Assembly (NCBI GenBank): GCA_039602395.1
Contig: JBCNJP010000013.1
Span: 22,519,254-22,583,253, forward strand
DNA from: Deinandra increscens subsp. villosa
Lineage: Eukaryota; Streptophyta; Magnoliopsida; Asterales; Asteraceae
Direction of reading: 5' to 3'
DNA length: 64,000 nucleotides
Of this stretch, positions 13,190 through 23,848 are shown piece after piece. The notes under the pieces were generated by a model. The model saw nothing but the letters and a program-made list of their open reading frames with translations. It ran no database searches and was not told the DNA's origin. A program made the translations under genes and the position numbers. Position 1 is the first letter of the stretch. Each line of letters begins with the position of its first letter.

Positions 13190-13500
13190 CGGAAAAATGG
13201 AGTTCAAGCGGAATTGTGAAGATCAACCGGAAAATTAAACTTGAAGCGGAAATCTCGTTCAACCGGAAATCAGGTCCGCTTCAACATTCAAGCGGAAATC
13301 GACTTCAACCGGAAAACGTGGTTCAGCCGGAGTTTCAACTTTCAACCGGAAAATCTCGTTCAGCCGGAAACCCACACCAAGCGGAACTTAAGGTTCGGCC
13401 GGAAAAAGTACCTTCAACCGGAACTCAAACTTGAACCGGAAATAGGTTTTCAAGCGGAAATCTCAACTGGAAACCTTATTCCGTTCAGAGTTCAAGCGGT
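13190..13500 (+). repeat. CCGGAAA / GCGGAAA motif array
   Basis: About 17 copies of (A/G)(A/C)CCGGAAA or AAGCGGAAA are spaced 15-30 bases apart, mostly preceded by TTCAA. A 159-codon open frame at 13241-13720 results from the array and shows no domain. The array sits in the internal region, in the same relative place as the motif arrays of elements B, C and F. Confidence 0.75.
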
Positions 13501-14882
13501 ATCCGTCTCCGCTTGCAATCGAAGCCGCCGGTATTCGAATTTATTCAAGTTCAGGGCGACGGCTTTTGGTTCCGTTCACCATCAGGCCGTCGAGATCACT
13601 TCTTCACAGCGTCGGTCACCGGAGATGAAGCTTCTGATCAGAATCTCCACTTGTCTAGATTCCTATCATCGGAAAACACCTCTGATCAATGTCAGGTCGT
13701 CGGCTGTTAGCTTCCTGTAAACTAAGATGAAAAGTGAAAGAGGCGCTGATGAGAAATTTGGTACACATGTTTAATTTGCAGCTCACCTATTAGGGTTTTC
13801 TCTCCCCTCAAAGAGAAATGGGCCAACCGAATTGGGCTGATGTTCCTCAACAGAATCGGTTGGGAATGCCTATTCATTTACATGGGTTGCCACTTACTCT
13901 CAATTTTGTTTGGGCTGCGCAAATAAACCGACCAGACCAGATTTATTAATCTATTTGGGCAGAAAATCAGAGCAAAAGCAATACAGATTTTGGATGAATA
14001 TAATAGTGAGCATACTGTTATATTTTCTTTTGTTGTCAACCTACAACCTCAACAAACCTCAATGAAGCCACGGGAATCCATTGCAACCTCGTTAAATCGT
14101 ATAATAAGGTACATCGCAGATACCAAACTATTCCTATTTTTTACTCTTGCCTCATTATAAGCAGACGTGTTTAGAAGCAATATTGAAGACTAAGGATATG
14201 CACAAGTTTGGGTTTTCTACATGAAAAAATGAATATGGGTTAGCTACTGTTGGATTTTGGCTTATTGAATTCCAAGGGTATTTTGTTGAAAAGGTTGTTT
14301 CCGGGTTTTGCTTACAACAACATGCTTATTTATTTTGCTACGGGTTGCAAAAGTCTAGGGGGAGAAAATGTGATGATTTGATGAGACTTTTGGCAACGGG
14401 TTTAGCAAAAGAAAGCAACGTGATTTTTAATCTTCGAAGCGTCCTCAAGCCGTAACAGTTGCGACATTGCCATTATGGTAAAAATCGAGGCAAGATTATT
14501 AGCACAAAAAGAAGTGGTTTATCTTCGTGCAAAGCATTGGTGTGGTATTCGGCCAAGTATTTCAAATTGGTTGAATTGTGGAGTTAATTCTCGAGTTTTT
14601 CATAGATCCTTTATCTTGTTTACTTTCAACAATATTGGTACCTTGAGTTATGACTTAGTCCTCAAGTAGCTTGCCATTGTGTTGAAGTTTGTAAACACCC
14701 TATGCATTACAGCCTATGGTTTGGGGGTTGAAGAATGTTTATTGTAGGGGGAGCTTCACAAAGGAGAATTGAAGAACAAAAGATTTGAAACTACATGAAG
14801 ATTTTCTTGAAGTCAAGATGCAAGAATACAAAGAATCAATGTCACAAGTGTTGAGTATACCATCTACCAAATAGGGGGAGAT
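13501..14882 (+). mobile_element. Rest of the nested element's internal region
   Basis: No gag-pol domain is readable. Two purine-rich CTAGGGGGAGA-type tracts occur, one near 14356 and one at the 3' LTR junction. The open frame at 14475-14669 is short and unrecognised. Confidence 0.5.
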
Positions 14883-15472
14883 TGTTGGGAATCGAGATTC
14901 CGACCCAACATGATTTGGATAGATGTGATTAATACTCAACGGCCACTTAACGTCTACCGTCCCAACAACACGGTGAAGAACATGACAACTCAAGACACAA
15001 GACTCAACTAAAGAAGATGGCTCTAGTGAATATTATTTATTGTTTAAATATTGTCACTAGTTGGTAGTTTTACTATTATGCCCTTAGTGAGTTTGTAGTA
15101 TATATAGCAAGTCTTTCTCATGTGAAAGACTTGATGATGAGTGATACTTTGAGAGAGAGTTAGTCATGGTTCTTTGAAGCTTGTCGAGGGTTCATGAACT
15201 CACCTAGTAAGTTCATGATACCCGGGAATGTGTGGGGTAGGTAAAATGTAATCATTCGATTATCTTTAGTTATCTATCATTCCACCTTGTTTATCTATCT
15301 ATCTTGTTCTTCATATATCCATGTTTACACTAGCTTTGCTCATCATCATCATCACATCTCAAACACCATCGTGTTCATATCCGGGTGTTCATTTGTTTTC
15401 TCAAAAACGAGTTACACAAAGACTCGATCCGCTTCCGCAACCAAGGTATTTGGTCACCACCTCGGTTTTTCA
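14883..15472 (+). repeat. 3' LTR of the nested element
   Basis: It is 590 bp, the same as the 5' LTR by eye, ends CA and is followed by TSD copy GGTAT. Confidence 0.95.
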
Positions 15473-15477
15473 GGTAT

Positions 15478-17231
15478 AATATTATAAGTAGATGTTTTGT
15501 TGTGAGTGAAGGTATTTCAAACTCAACTAACACACATGTTCAAGAAGCAACAGAGTGTCACTTTGGCAGCAGAACTGGTTTCCCATGATCCATAGTGTTG
15601 CTTTTGATTTTTCACATGTTCTTGGTAGGCTGTTTATTTTATTCAGTCTATCATGTGTTAGGGTACATATACAACATTTAAACCATGATTACCATGTCTT
15701 ACAGATATACCAAAGCGGTTTATTATGTGTTACAGAAATACCAAAGCTATGAAAACAAGTATGGAAAATAGAACCATTTATGCCTATTGGTGTTTTCTAT
15801 GTGTAAACATATAAAGAGTTGTTTAGCGGACAATATCATAGTAATATAATCATATTATACGCGTGTTTTCTTAATAAGTGCATTTTAGATCCCTTTTAAT
15901 TTCTCTTTTTTTAAAGGAAAAATTATATTTAACTTTCCATGTAATCTATACAGGGAAGGAGATTCAAGATGATGACTAGCTTACAGAGACTTTTGCTTCA
16001 TGTCATGATCATGTTTCGAATGGCAACTTGTTTCAATCTTATTGTATTTTTATTACTTAGTGTAGTTCATATGGCTTTTAAGTATGCTATTGTATTCTCA
16101 ACTTTGTGGACTTTGAGAACCATTTGTATGTTGGGATCTCAGAAATGGTGATCAATGAAATTTGAAAACTATTTGTATGTTAGGAGGTGGTTCATGGTTT
16201 GAACCAAGGTTTTCACAACCTGACCAGCCGGGCAAACCGGTTTAACAGGGATCCGAACCAAGGTTGAAACCAGAAAGTTCTTGCGTTTAGGGTTCGAACC
16301 GTTGACCCGATATTCATGTCTTGATGGGAATTCACAAGACATTTATTTTTGTCACTTGAAGTGTGTGTTCATTCCTTATTTTTCTTATGAATTAGAATAT
16401 TGTTGAACTACAATTACCATTTAATTGACAAGACATTTGTTGTAAAAAAAAACTTGTTTTAAACTTATGATACAAGTCAGGTTCATGGATACGCTGACGC
16501 ATGGCATATAAGTCTATTAATTATTAGTTATTCTATTAATTCCTTATAAATCTTACTTACAAAAAATGTAGGTATTAATATATCATATATCTGTACATAC
16601 TTTCTTGTTCGTTTCAAGTAGTTAATTGATTATGGTATAGCACATTTTTGAGTTGTAGTAGCTTGAAACGGAGGCTTCAAATCAAGTTGTTTAAAGCGAG
16701 GTTGTTGATAGTATTTATTTATTTGGAACTATCTCAAAATCTCTAACACCCGAGTGAGCCTTTTTTAGAAGTGTTGCAACCGTCCATATTAGATTTGACA
16801 CTCCAGGCTTGACTCAACCAGGATCACCATCAAGGAGGAAACCATTGCATCGATACATCAAATTTTACCGTAGCTATCTTTCTTCTAGATATCGAAATTG
16901 GCTCGATTACATTATACTTTTAGTAAGAAGATTTTTATTTTTGACCGGTGGAGATTAGAATATTCGATAGAACAGAATATATACATAATAAAAGAATGTT
17001 CACATATAGACGCATGATTACTAACAAGTATTAATAAAATCGATATTGACATATAAATGCAAAGATTTTTATTTTTGACCAGAGTTCATTGTTATTTATT
17101 TGAGTTCTATACGGTTAGGTAAGTTAAGTCGATGATACGAATGAGAATAAATAAACAAATACCGCGTTGTAGTTTGTTGTGCCGCTGCAAGCGCGAACAA
17201 AAGACGAATAACATGCTATACACTGTCGCCG
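15478..17231 (+). mobile_element. Helitron 1, right part
   Basis: AT-rich sequence with intron-like character and no recognised coding exon. A degenerate GAACCAAGGTT / AACCGGTTTAACAGG block lies at 16200-16310. The last ~200 bp closely resembles the end of Helitron 2. Confidence 0.6.
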
Positions 17232-17255
17232 CCGCAACGCGCGGGCACACGGCTA

Positions 17256-17256
<1 letters not shown>
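17232..17256 (+). other. Helitron 1 3' terminal hairpin and CTAG end
   Basis: The stem CCGC/GCGG encloses loop AACGC, followed by GGCACACGG and CTAG. Helitron 2 has the same hairpin at 27279-27291. Confidence 0.85.
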
Positions 17257-17299
<43 letters not shown>

Positions 17300-18441
17300 A
17301 TTTCTTGATTTTGTAAACATGCTATATTAGTAAATACTATACTTTCGCGTTATTTGATAATCGCTCGGATTTGGCAACGTGCCATCCTCGAATCGTTCCG
17401 AATTGCATGACCCTCGTCATTCCTAGTCAACGTCATTCGTTTTTCATCGTTGCTTTAGACTTAGTCGTTTTTCTATTTGACACACACTTATGTATATATG
17501 CTCGTTAGGTGGTTGGTAGAGTACACAAGACCTGCTATTTACGACATGCTGTCGTTATGTATCTGGAATTGCTGTGCACCCGAAGGTGAGTTTCACGGCC
17601 CCGTTTTACTGTTTTAAATCCTGTTGGGGGAGATTAACATGCAAACACTTGAACTATTAGATAATTATATCACCTGAATGATAGTGGCACACTTATGATA
17701 AAGTCCTCACTTTTTGAGTTACTGTCAATGTGACATCAGCGGGAACTTATTTGGTAGATCTACTGGGCCTGACAAGCCCCACCCGGGTCATTCGCGCTGA
17801 CTCGATTGGATATCGAACGGGTGTTATATACTTCTTAGTCTTAACGAGGCACAATTGAACTGTCGAGCTTCAGTAACTGGATAGCTAGTTTATCTAGTCA
17901 AACGTGCACTGATTTCTTGAAAATAGCCTAGCTAGCTATTGATATATTATCTGGATTTTTATTAACTGAACTTGAGCATGACCTTGAACTGTTGTTGAAC
18001 AGTCAACCTTGAACTTAAACTTGAACTGTCGAGGAACAGTTGATTTACACTGAACTCGGACTGTTATTGAACAGTCGATTTACATAACTGGAACTGTTTT
18101 TGAACTCATAAACCTGTGAACTCACCAACCTTTGTGTTGACACTTTTTAGCATGTTATTCTCAGGTTGCAGATGATCGAGTATTACGAGTACACATGCAT
18201 GAGTCTTGAAACACTTTTAATGTCTTTGAACAAGCCACGTCACCTTGGGTGACAAAGATTTTACATAAGTACTTTTATTATATTTACGCTTCTGTATTTG
18301 TAAACTCTGAATTTATATTATAATGAAATACGAAACGTTTTTATTAATTATTGGTCGTTTGGTGTAACTAATGGACGGCGATCCTGGTTTGTCACGCTCC
18401 CTGCGGTGGTTATCGCGTGTGGGATTTTTGGGGGTGTGACA
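17257..18441 (+). repeat. 3' LTR of element A, right part
   Basis: A (TA)n tract at 17257-17297 is followed by 1148 bp matching 1-1148 collinearly. It ends TGTGACA at 18441. Five differences were noted (counterparts of about 582, 774, 826, 1004 and 1124 in the first copy). Confidence 0.9.
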
Positions 18442-18533
18442 TGTGAAAAATTCAAAAAGAAAATAAGAGATGGTCTTAGTGTATGCATGCTTTATTTTGC
18501 AAAGATTTAAACTTGTTTTATTTTCTTTATTTT

Positions 18534-18772
18534 GTCAAACGATCGGACTTTCTCTGCGTATCGAAAGATCGACCTGATTGTTGTTCGTTTGACGTTCTGC
18601 TTTATTTTCTTGGTGTTTAGTATAATCCATCGGACTTTCTCTGCGTATCGAAAGATCGACCTGATTGTTGTTGGATTATACGCTTTCTGCTTTATTTTCT
18701 ATTTCTTATTTTCCTAAGCAATCGGACTTTCTCTGCGTGATTGCCAGCCGACCTGATTGTTGTTTGTTTAGG
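18534..18772 (+). ncRNA. Three-hairpin cassette (element B copy)
   Basis: Three ~60-nt modules lie in a row: 18534-18593, 18620-18681 and 18713-18772. Each has complementary outer arms: GTCAAACGA/TCGTTTGAC, GTATAATCCA/TGGATTATAC, and CCTAAGCAA/TTGTTTAGG (one G-U). The interior is conserved: TCGGACTTTCTCTGCGT, then usually a mini-hairpin ATCGAAAGAT, then CGACCTGATTGTTG. Linkers share GTTCTGCTTTATTTTCT. Arms differ between modules yet remain paired, which points to selection on RNA (or DNA) structure. The mini-hairpin is lost in module 3. I know no described family with this form. Confidence 0.7.
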
Positions 18773-19420
18773 GTTCTGCTTTCTTTTTGCATGAAACACT
18801 ATGAACCGATTGTCTCTGTAAATAGATTCTGTGATGAATCAGTGAAAAATCAAAAATAGAATAAATCAGATTATCAATTACTTGAGTTTGTGGGTGCCAT
18901 GATTTCTGTACTTGATAAACATACCTAATGCATATCAGAAAACTGTAAAAATTGATTTGAATTGGCTGAAATAAACATTATGTGTTGTATTCGTGGACAA
19001 CTTGATTTGCATGCTTATTAGGTCGAAATTGAAGTGTGTTAAGTGCATCTCACTGATATGATCTCATGTTGCGATCTTTCTCACAAAAATATAATTTATT
19101 GTTACTGTTGTTTGATTTCTTGTTTTCTGTTGATTTACTTTTTCCGCTTATTTTAGAAAAATCAAAAAGATTTTAGGTGTGTTTTAGCATAAGTTCGAAA
19201 AATCAAAAAGATTTTAGTGTGTTTTGATATAAATTTGTCAAAATTCAAAAAGATTTTCTTTCTGCTTTATTTTGGATCAACTGAATTTCAGAATCGACAA
19301 TCTGTTGTTTGATGAACCACAATCGATGCAAAAATCAGTTCATAAAGGATTTGAGATTGGAAAATTGATCGTTTTTTGATGAAAAATGAAATCTGATGAA
19401 AAAGGGGCAATTTGGTCATT
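18773..19420 (+). other. Non-coding region between cassette and promoter of B
   Basis: AT-rich, no ORF. Three near repeats of AAAATCAAAAAGATTTT occur at 19155-19260, and the region is partly homologous to 47240-47460 of element C. Confidence 0.5.
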
Positions 19421-19424
19421 CTTT

Positions 19425-19510
19425 GATCCGGCGGATCAGCTGATCCGCCGGCGGATCAAATCTGGGTATAAATACCAATCTGATCCGCGAGAGTTCATTA
19501 CTCGCGGATC
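19425..19510 (+). promoter_or_regulatory. TATA promoter with GATCCGCCGGATC palindromes
   Basis: Palindromic GATCCG-CGGATC motifs at 19425-19460 lie directly upstream of a TATA box (GTATAAATAC, 19466-19475). At 19482-19510 a perfect 10-bp inverted repeat (GATCCGCGAG / CTCGCGGATC, 9-nt loop) covers the expected transcription start and early leader. The layout mirrors the LTR of element C, where GTTCGG/CCGAAC motifs precede TATAAATA. Confidence 0.6.
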
Positions 19511-19611
19511 AAGTACATTCAACACAGAAAACCCTCGAACCCCCTCTTTTCATAATTTTCTTGATATCTCAGTCGTTACCGAAGCTCTGACCGAAATTTT
19601 TGATGCTACAG

Positions 19612-20198
19612 GTAGGTTGTTTGATTGCGCACAGGTTGATGGGTTTAATTTCTGCAATGGTTGTTTAATTAGGGTTAAATTTGTGATTTACAGTCTCGGT
19701 TTTTTGAACAAACCCACTTGATGCTTGTTTAACCTGTTTTAACCAATGTTAATGTCTTCAAAGCACATGGTTCGAGTCGTAGTATACTCTAGATTGAATT
19801 CTTGTTCTGTGATTCCAAAACAAACACTTTAGTGTTGCAAAAAATTCACAGTGACTGTTCGATAACTGATCGTCCGCCGGATCAACTGATCCGCCGGACC
19901 AGATTTTCAAATTGATACGGAGCTGATCCGGTTGACTAATCTGATCCGCGGTCAACGATTGTGATCCGCCGGATCAAGTGATCCGCCGGATCAAATGATC
20001 TGCTGAATAATATGATCCGCAACTGGTCCGCCGGACCAGATGATCCGGATACATAAATTTGATCCGTGGGTTGATCCGCTCAGAAAAATTTTCAAAAGTT
20101 AGTCGTTTGAGCGATTTATTTAATATCAGCGATTGTCATTGAGCGTTTTGATTATATTAATTGATTTTAATGACAGTTTGTTTTGATGACATGAACAG
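19612..20198 (+). other. Predicted 5' UTR intron of the env-like gene, with motif array
   Basis: Donor CTACAG/GTAGGT follows a C/T-rich leader. Acceptor GAACAG ends two bases before the ATG of the env-like ORF. The intron holds about ten more GATCCGCCGGATCA-type motifs (19864-20080). Splicing is inferred from the consensus sites only. Confidence 0.5.
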
Positions 20199-20200
20199 AA

Positions 20201-21913
20201 ATGGCTGATTTTAAATCAATTGGAGAACAAAACGTTTGTGCCTATCTTGATGTTGCAGAAAAGTGGAGGCCGCATTTTCTTAACATTTTTGAGTTCGTCA
20301 GGCGTTCAAGAATATTTTATGCTGCAACTCATGAATGTCCACCGTATAAAGACTTGTTAGTCATGTTCTGGAATTCAGCACAAGTAGACTGTTCGGTGAC
20401 TCCATCTGTAATTCGTGCAAAGATTCTAGAAACTGATGTGGTGATATCTGAAGCTGATGTGAGAAGAGTTTTAAGATTCAATGATCAAGATACTTATCCG
20501 ACTGAATTTCCTGAAGAAGATTTGGTGGCATTATTGAAAAGGATCAAGTATGATGGACAACTGTATGTTCCATGGTATCTTAAGGCAAATCTGAGTCCTC
20601 CTTATAAGTACTTGATGCATGTGATCATTAAATGTTTTGGAAATCGAACAAGAGGCCAAGAAGAGTTTGATTTGAAGGTGCTGTCTTTCTTTAGTGCTTT
20701 GGTATTAAACAGAGAATTCAATTTTTCTGGTTGGGTCTTTAACTACATGAGGGAAAATATCTTGGTGAAACAAGTGCGCAGTATCATGTATCCAAGATTT
20801 CTACAGATGATTCTGAATGATTTACATCCAAATCTTCCAAAGAACGCTGCTGCTATCATAGATATGAAGCATATGAATAGAGTAGCTGTTGGCAAGATCC
20901 CTGTGTACTACAAGAGAAAGGGAAATGCCATTCCTCCACCAAATAAGAGGTTGATTGGTCATCTTGCTAATCCGGCTTATGTGGCTCCAGATAATGGTGC
21001 TGCAAAACATTCTGATAGTTCTGATGATGAACTACATTACAATGATCATGGATTTCCAACTGAGGTTGCAGAAGATGATGATGATGAGCAACCTGTAAAT
21101 CAAGAGCCTGTAGTACAAGAACCTGTTGTGCAAGAACCTGTAGTACAACAACCTGTAGTTCACGAACAAAATCCAGAGCAAGTAACTACTGAAGCTGTCA
21201 ATGAATCTGACCGGGTGAATATTCCAGATGAGGGTGATGATGTTATTGGTAGTTCGTCTGAAACTGACTCAGATCCTAGTGAATATGTTACAATTTTTCA
21301 CAATACTAGGGGGATACCAGTCAAGAGAGGTTCTAAGGCTCATATTGCTTATTTGAAATCTCAGAATCAAGATACCTCTGTTTTTGAGAATAGAACCAAA
21401 CAGGCTGAAGATACTGATAATGATCCATCTTATACTCCTAGTATGGAGGAGCCTGTGGCTAAGTCAAAGTCTTTAGATAAAGGCAAAGCTCCTGCAGTTG
21501 CTTCTGGCAAACATATGAAAAGTGTGGCTGTAGGATATAAAGGAGTGAAGCCTGGTTCATTTCTTGCTGATGCCAGAAAATCTGGGCAAAGTCCTCCTAG
21601 CAAGAAGCAGAAAGTGACTATGTCGTCTTCTATTCCAATCCAACCAACCACCAAAACAGCTGATGTTCAAAGTTCTAAACAACCTCCAATCAGAAAGTTA
21701 ACCATCAAAAGACCGTCAACTACTGGTTCTGCTTCCTCGTCTTCAACTACTTCCACAATTTCTTCTGTTGATTTAAAGCTAGCATTGTTTCAAGCTAGAT
21801 TTGAAAGAGTAGAACATACAAACAAGGTGCAGGCTGAAGAGATTTCTGGGCTGAAAAATTTGTGTAAAGAATTGGTTGCTAGAGATCAATATCATACAAA
21901 GGAACTTGCTTGA
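20201..21913 (+). CDS. Env-like protein of a SIRE-type Ty1-copia element (570 aa, truncated by stop)
   Basis: The ORF opens MADFKSIGEQN just after a consensus splice acceptor. Residues about 1-230 resemble the protein encoded downstream of pol in Asteraceae copia/SIRE elements, often mis-annotated as host proteins. Shared features are a small residue-rich start, an SEADVRR-like motif near residue 88, a KYLMHVIIKCF stretch near 145 and MYPRFLQ near 198. The middle is acidic with VVQEP repeats. The C-terminal part is Ser/Lys-rich and low-complexity, then helical. TGA at 21911 stops it, but the same frame continues as coiled coil (AQDEAKDREIAQLKQ) into the gap, so the native protein was longer. 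No clear signal peptide or transmembrane segment is visible, so an envelope role is doubtful. The match is from memory of the family. Confidence 0.7.
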   Translation: MADFKSIGEQNVCAYLDVAEKWRPHFLNIFEFVRRSRIFYAATHECPPYKDLLVMFWNSAQVDCSVTPSVIRAKILETDVVISEADVRRVLRFNDQDTYPTEFPEEDLVALLKRIKYDGQLYVPWYLKANLSPPYKYLMHVIIKCFGNRTRGQEEFDLKVLSFFSALVLNREFNFSGWVFNYMRENILVKQVRSIMYPRFLQMILNDLHPNLPKNAAAIIDMKHMNRVAVGKIPVYYKRKGNAIPPPNKRLIGHLANPAYVAPDNGAAKHSDSSDDELHYNDHGFPTEVAEDDDDEQPVNQEPVVQEPVVQEPVVQQPVVHEQNPEQVTTEAVNESDRVNIPDEGDDVIGSSSETDSDPSEYVTIFHNTRGIPVKRGSKAHIAYLKSQNQDTSVFENRTKQAEDTDNDPSYTPSMEEPVAKSKSLDKGKAPAVASGKHMKSVAVGYKGVKPGSFLADARKSGQSPPSKKQKVTMSSSIPIQPTTKTADVQSSKQPPIRKLTIKRPSTTGSASSSSTTSTISSVDLKLALFQARFERVEHTNKVQAEEISGLKNLCKELVARDQYHTKELA

Positions 21914-21965
21914 TTAAAAGCTCAGGATGAGGCAAAAGATCGGGAAATTGCTCAGTTAAAGCAAT

Positions 21966-22465
21966 NNNNNNNNNNNNNNNNNNNNNNNNNNNNNNNNNNN
22001 NNNNNNNNNNNNNNNNNNNNNNNNNNNNNNNNNNNNNNNNNNNNNNNNNNNNNNNNNNNNNNNNNNNNNNNNNNNNNNNNNNNNNNNNNNNNNNNNNNNN
22101 NNNNNNNNNNNNNNNNNNNNNNNNNNNNNNNNNNNNNNNNNNNNNNNNNNNNNNNNNNNNNNNNNNNNNNNNNNNNNNNNNNNNNNNNNNNNNNNNNNNN
22201 NNNNNNNNNNNNNNNNNNNNNNNNNNNNNNNNNNNNNNNNNNNNNNNNNNNNNNNNNNNNNNNNNNNNNNNNNNNNNNNNNNNNNNNNNNNNNNNNNNNN
22301 NNNNNNNNNNNNNNNNNNNNNNNNNNNNNNNNNNNNNNNNNNNNNNNNNNNNNNNNNNNNNNNNNNNNNNNNNNNNNNNNNNNNNNNNNNNNNNNNNNNN
22401 NNNNNNNNNNNNNNNNNNNNNNNNNNNNNNNNNNNNNNNNNNNNNNNNNNNNNNNNNNNNNNNNN
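21966..22465. other. Assembly gap of 500 N
   Basis: Exactly 500 N, which suggests a fixed-size scaffold gap, so true length is unknown. It hides the end of the env-like ORF and the 5' end of Helitron 2. Confidence 0.97.
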
Positions 22466-23848
22466 AATCCTTAAGACGCGTACAAATACTTCAGCATCAT
22501 GTACAACCTTTAAAGCCAACCAACTTTAAACCCACCCTTTTCAGCAACATGCACACCTCGATATCCCTCTTCAGCCGTCTCTCCCCCTCCATTGGCCGTC
22601 TCCACCTCCACCTCGATATCTATGTTCAATTGATTATCAAGCAACCTCCACCTCGATATCCTTTTCGAGAAACCTATCACAGACGGAGAAACCCTAAAAA
22701 GAAATTGCGATATGCCTTTCACGCAACCTTCATCTGTATCGTTATCTCTCTCTTTCCGCTCTTCATCTGTATCATATCAGATCAAGAATCGGTATCAACA
22801 TCGAAGCTTATATCAACATCAAGAATTACGATTATAAGGTACCAACATCGAAGCTTCATCTGTATCATATATTCATCTGTATCACTAGATCAAATCGATA
22901 TCAGATAGAATCGGTTAGGGTTTTCGAAACATCAGGTCTACATCGTTTTGGTTCTCAAGCTTTCCGTTTTTAGGAACCCAATCCAGAATCTTAATCATCT
23001 CTGTTGTACTAGCTTCCGATTTTATACCTAAATGTTTATACAAAATCTGTTGTAGCTTAAAGATTTCGCAACTGCTTAAATCCCTGAGGTCAGTTTCTTG
23101 ATTCTGTTCAGATTTTTATTTCTTTGTATGCATCATTTTTTATTTTAATAAAGTTAAGAATCTGTGTTCAGAATTTTGTTTGTATGCTTAACAACCTGCT
23201 CCTTTCTTGATTTTGTTGTCCATCATGCTTAACTACCTGTGATGCGCGCATACAAAAGAAAGGTTTGTTCTCATGCTTTTATCATTGTTTTTTTCTTTCT
23301 TACAACACAGAAGAAAGGTTCCATTAAACGGCCAACCAATGGTCTAGAGGCCTAAGTTGTTTGTTGACAACAAGTTCATGATTCCAATTTTATAAATCAA
23401 CTCTTTTTTATGTTCAGGTACTTACATGGAGTTGGAAGTTGAAATTTTGCCAAATAGACTGGTTTGGTTAGTTTAAGGTTTACACAGTTCAGTTCATGGT
23501 TTGAAAAATGAGGTTTAATACTTTAATTTTTTGATTTCCATGATTTAAAATACGTTTCTTATTTTTATGCCTTGCCATTTGGAAACCTGAGCTGTAGTGA
23601 GTTTGGTTTTATCTGATATTGGATTTGGATGTGCTATGCTTTTGCAGAAGGTGACTGGAAGATGGTGTTATTTTCTCTTTGTTCTAAAATTAGATGGATC
23701 TTATTTTGGTAACCAACCAACCATTTTCTCTCTTTCGTTGGTCCTGATCATATATTTATTGTTTTTAGCATTATCCATACAAACGGGTGTTAATTAGCTA
23801 TCTAAATAAGTTGAGTTGTTAAATTCATGTTGGATGTTGTGTTTTAGG

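Larger units (their letters stand above)
11459..15472 (+). mobile_element. Complete non-autonomous LTR retrotransposon inside Helitron 1
   Basis: Two 590-bp LTRs (11459-12048 and 14883-15472) flank a 2.8-kb internal region. The target duplication is GGTAT at 11454-11458 and 15473-15477. A tRNA-Met PBS starts at 12051, and a purine tract (AGGGGGAGAT) sits directly before the 3' LTR. By eye the two LTRs are identical, so insertion is very recent. No gag or pol domain is present, so it is a non-autonomous, probably copia-type element. A motif array at 13190-13500 is its main internal structure. Confidence 0.93.
8258..17256 (+). mobile_element. Helitron 1 (non-autonomous), inserted in the 3' LTR of A
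   Basis: The element begins TCTATACTACTATATAA after an A and ends CTAG before a T, with no target duplication, as Helitrons do (insertion between A and T). Twelve bases before the CTAG is a GC-rich hairpin (17232-17244, CCGC-AACGC-GCGG), the standard Helitron 3' signal. A palindromic GCGTCTTAA-AA-TTAAGACGC lies at 8310-8329 near the 5' end. Helitron 2 shares both end regions. No Rep/helicase is visible in about 9 kb, so it depends on an autonomous partner. It contains intron-like sequence, at least one candidate captured exon and a complete nested LTR retrotransposon (11459-15472). Confidence 0.88.
18442..21965 (+). mobile_element. Element B: 3' part of a SIRE-like Ty1-copia element
   Basis: Directly after element A begins sequence related to the 3' part of element C (46640-47460). 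It shares the three-hairpin cassette and a downstream region with AAATCAAAAAGATTTT and TTTCTGCTTTATTTT motifs. Then come a promoter-like region, a leader intron and an env-like ORF. Pol and LTRs are not in the window: the left side is hidden by element A and the right side by the gap and Helitron 2. SIRE-lineage copia elements are known to carry an env-like ORF after pol. Confidence 0.65.

Noticed and set aside
13241..13720. 159-codon open frame over the CGGAAA array
   Set aside because: Overlapping frames are also open; the peptide reflects the motif array and has no domain.
18532..18859. Repeated small peptides (FSAYRKIDLIVV) over the hairpin cassette
   Set aside because: They come from the conserved hairpin interiors; paired changes in the stems fit RNA structure, not coding.
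19386..19721. 111-codon frame across the B promoter
   Set aside because: It spans the TATA box, leader and predicted donor, contains palindromic motifs and has no recognisable domain.
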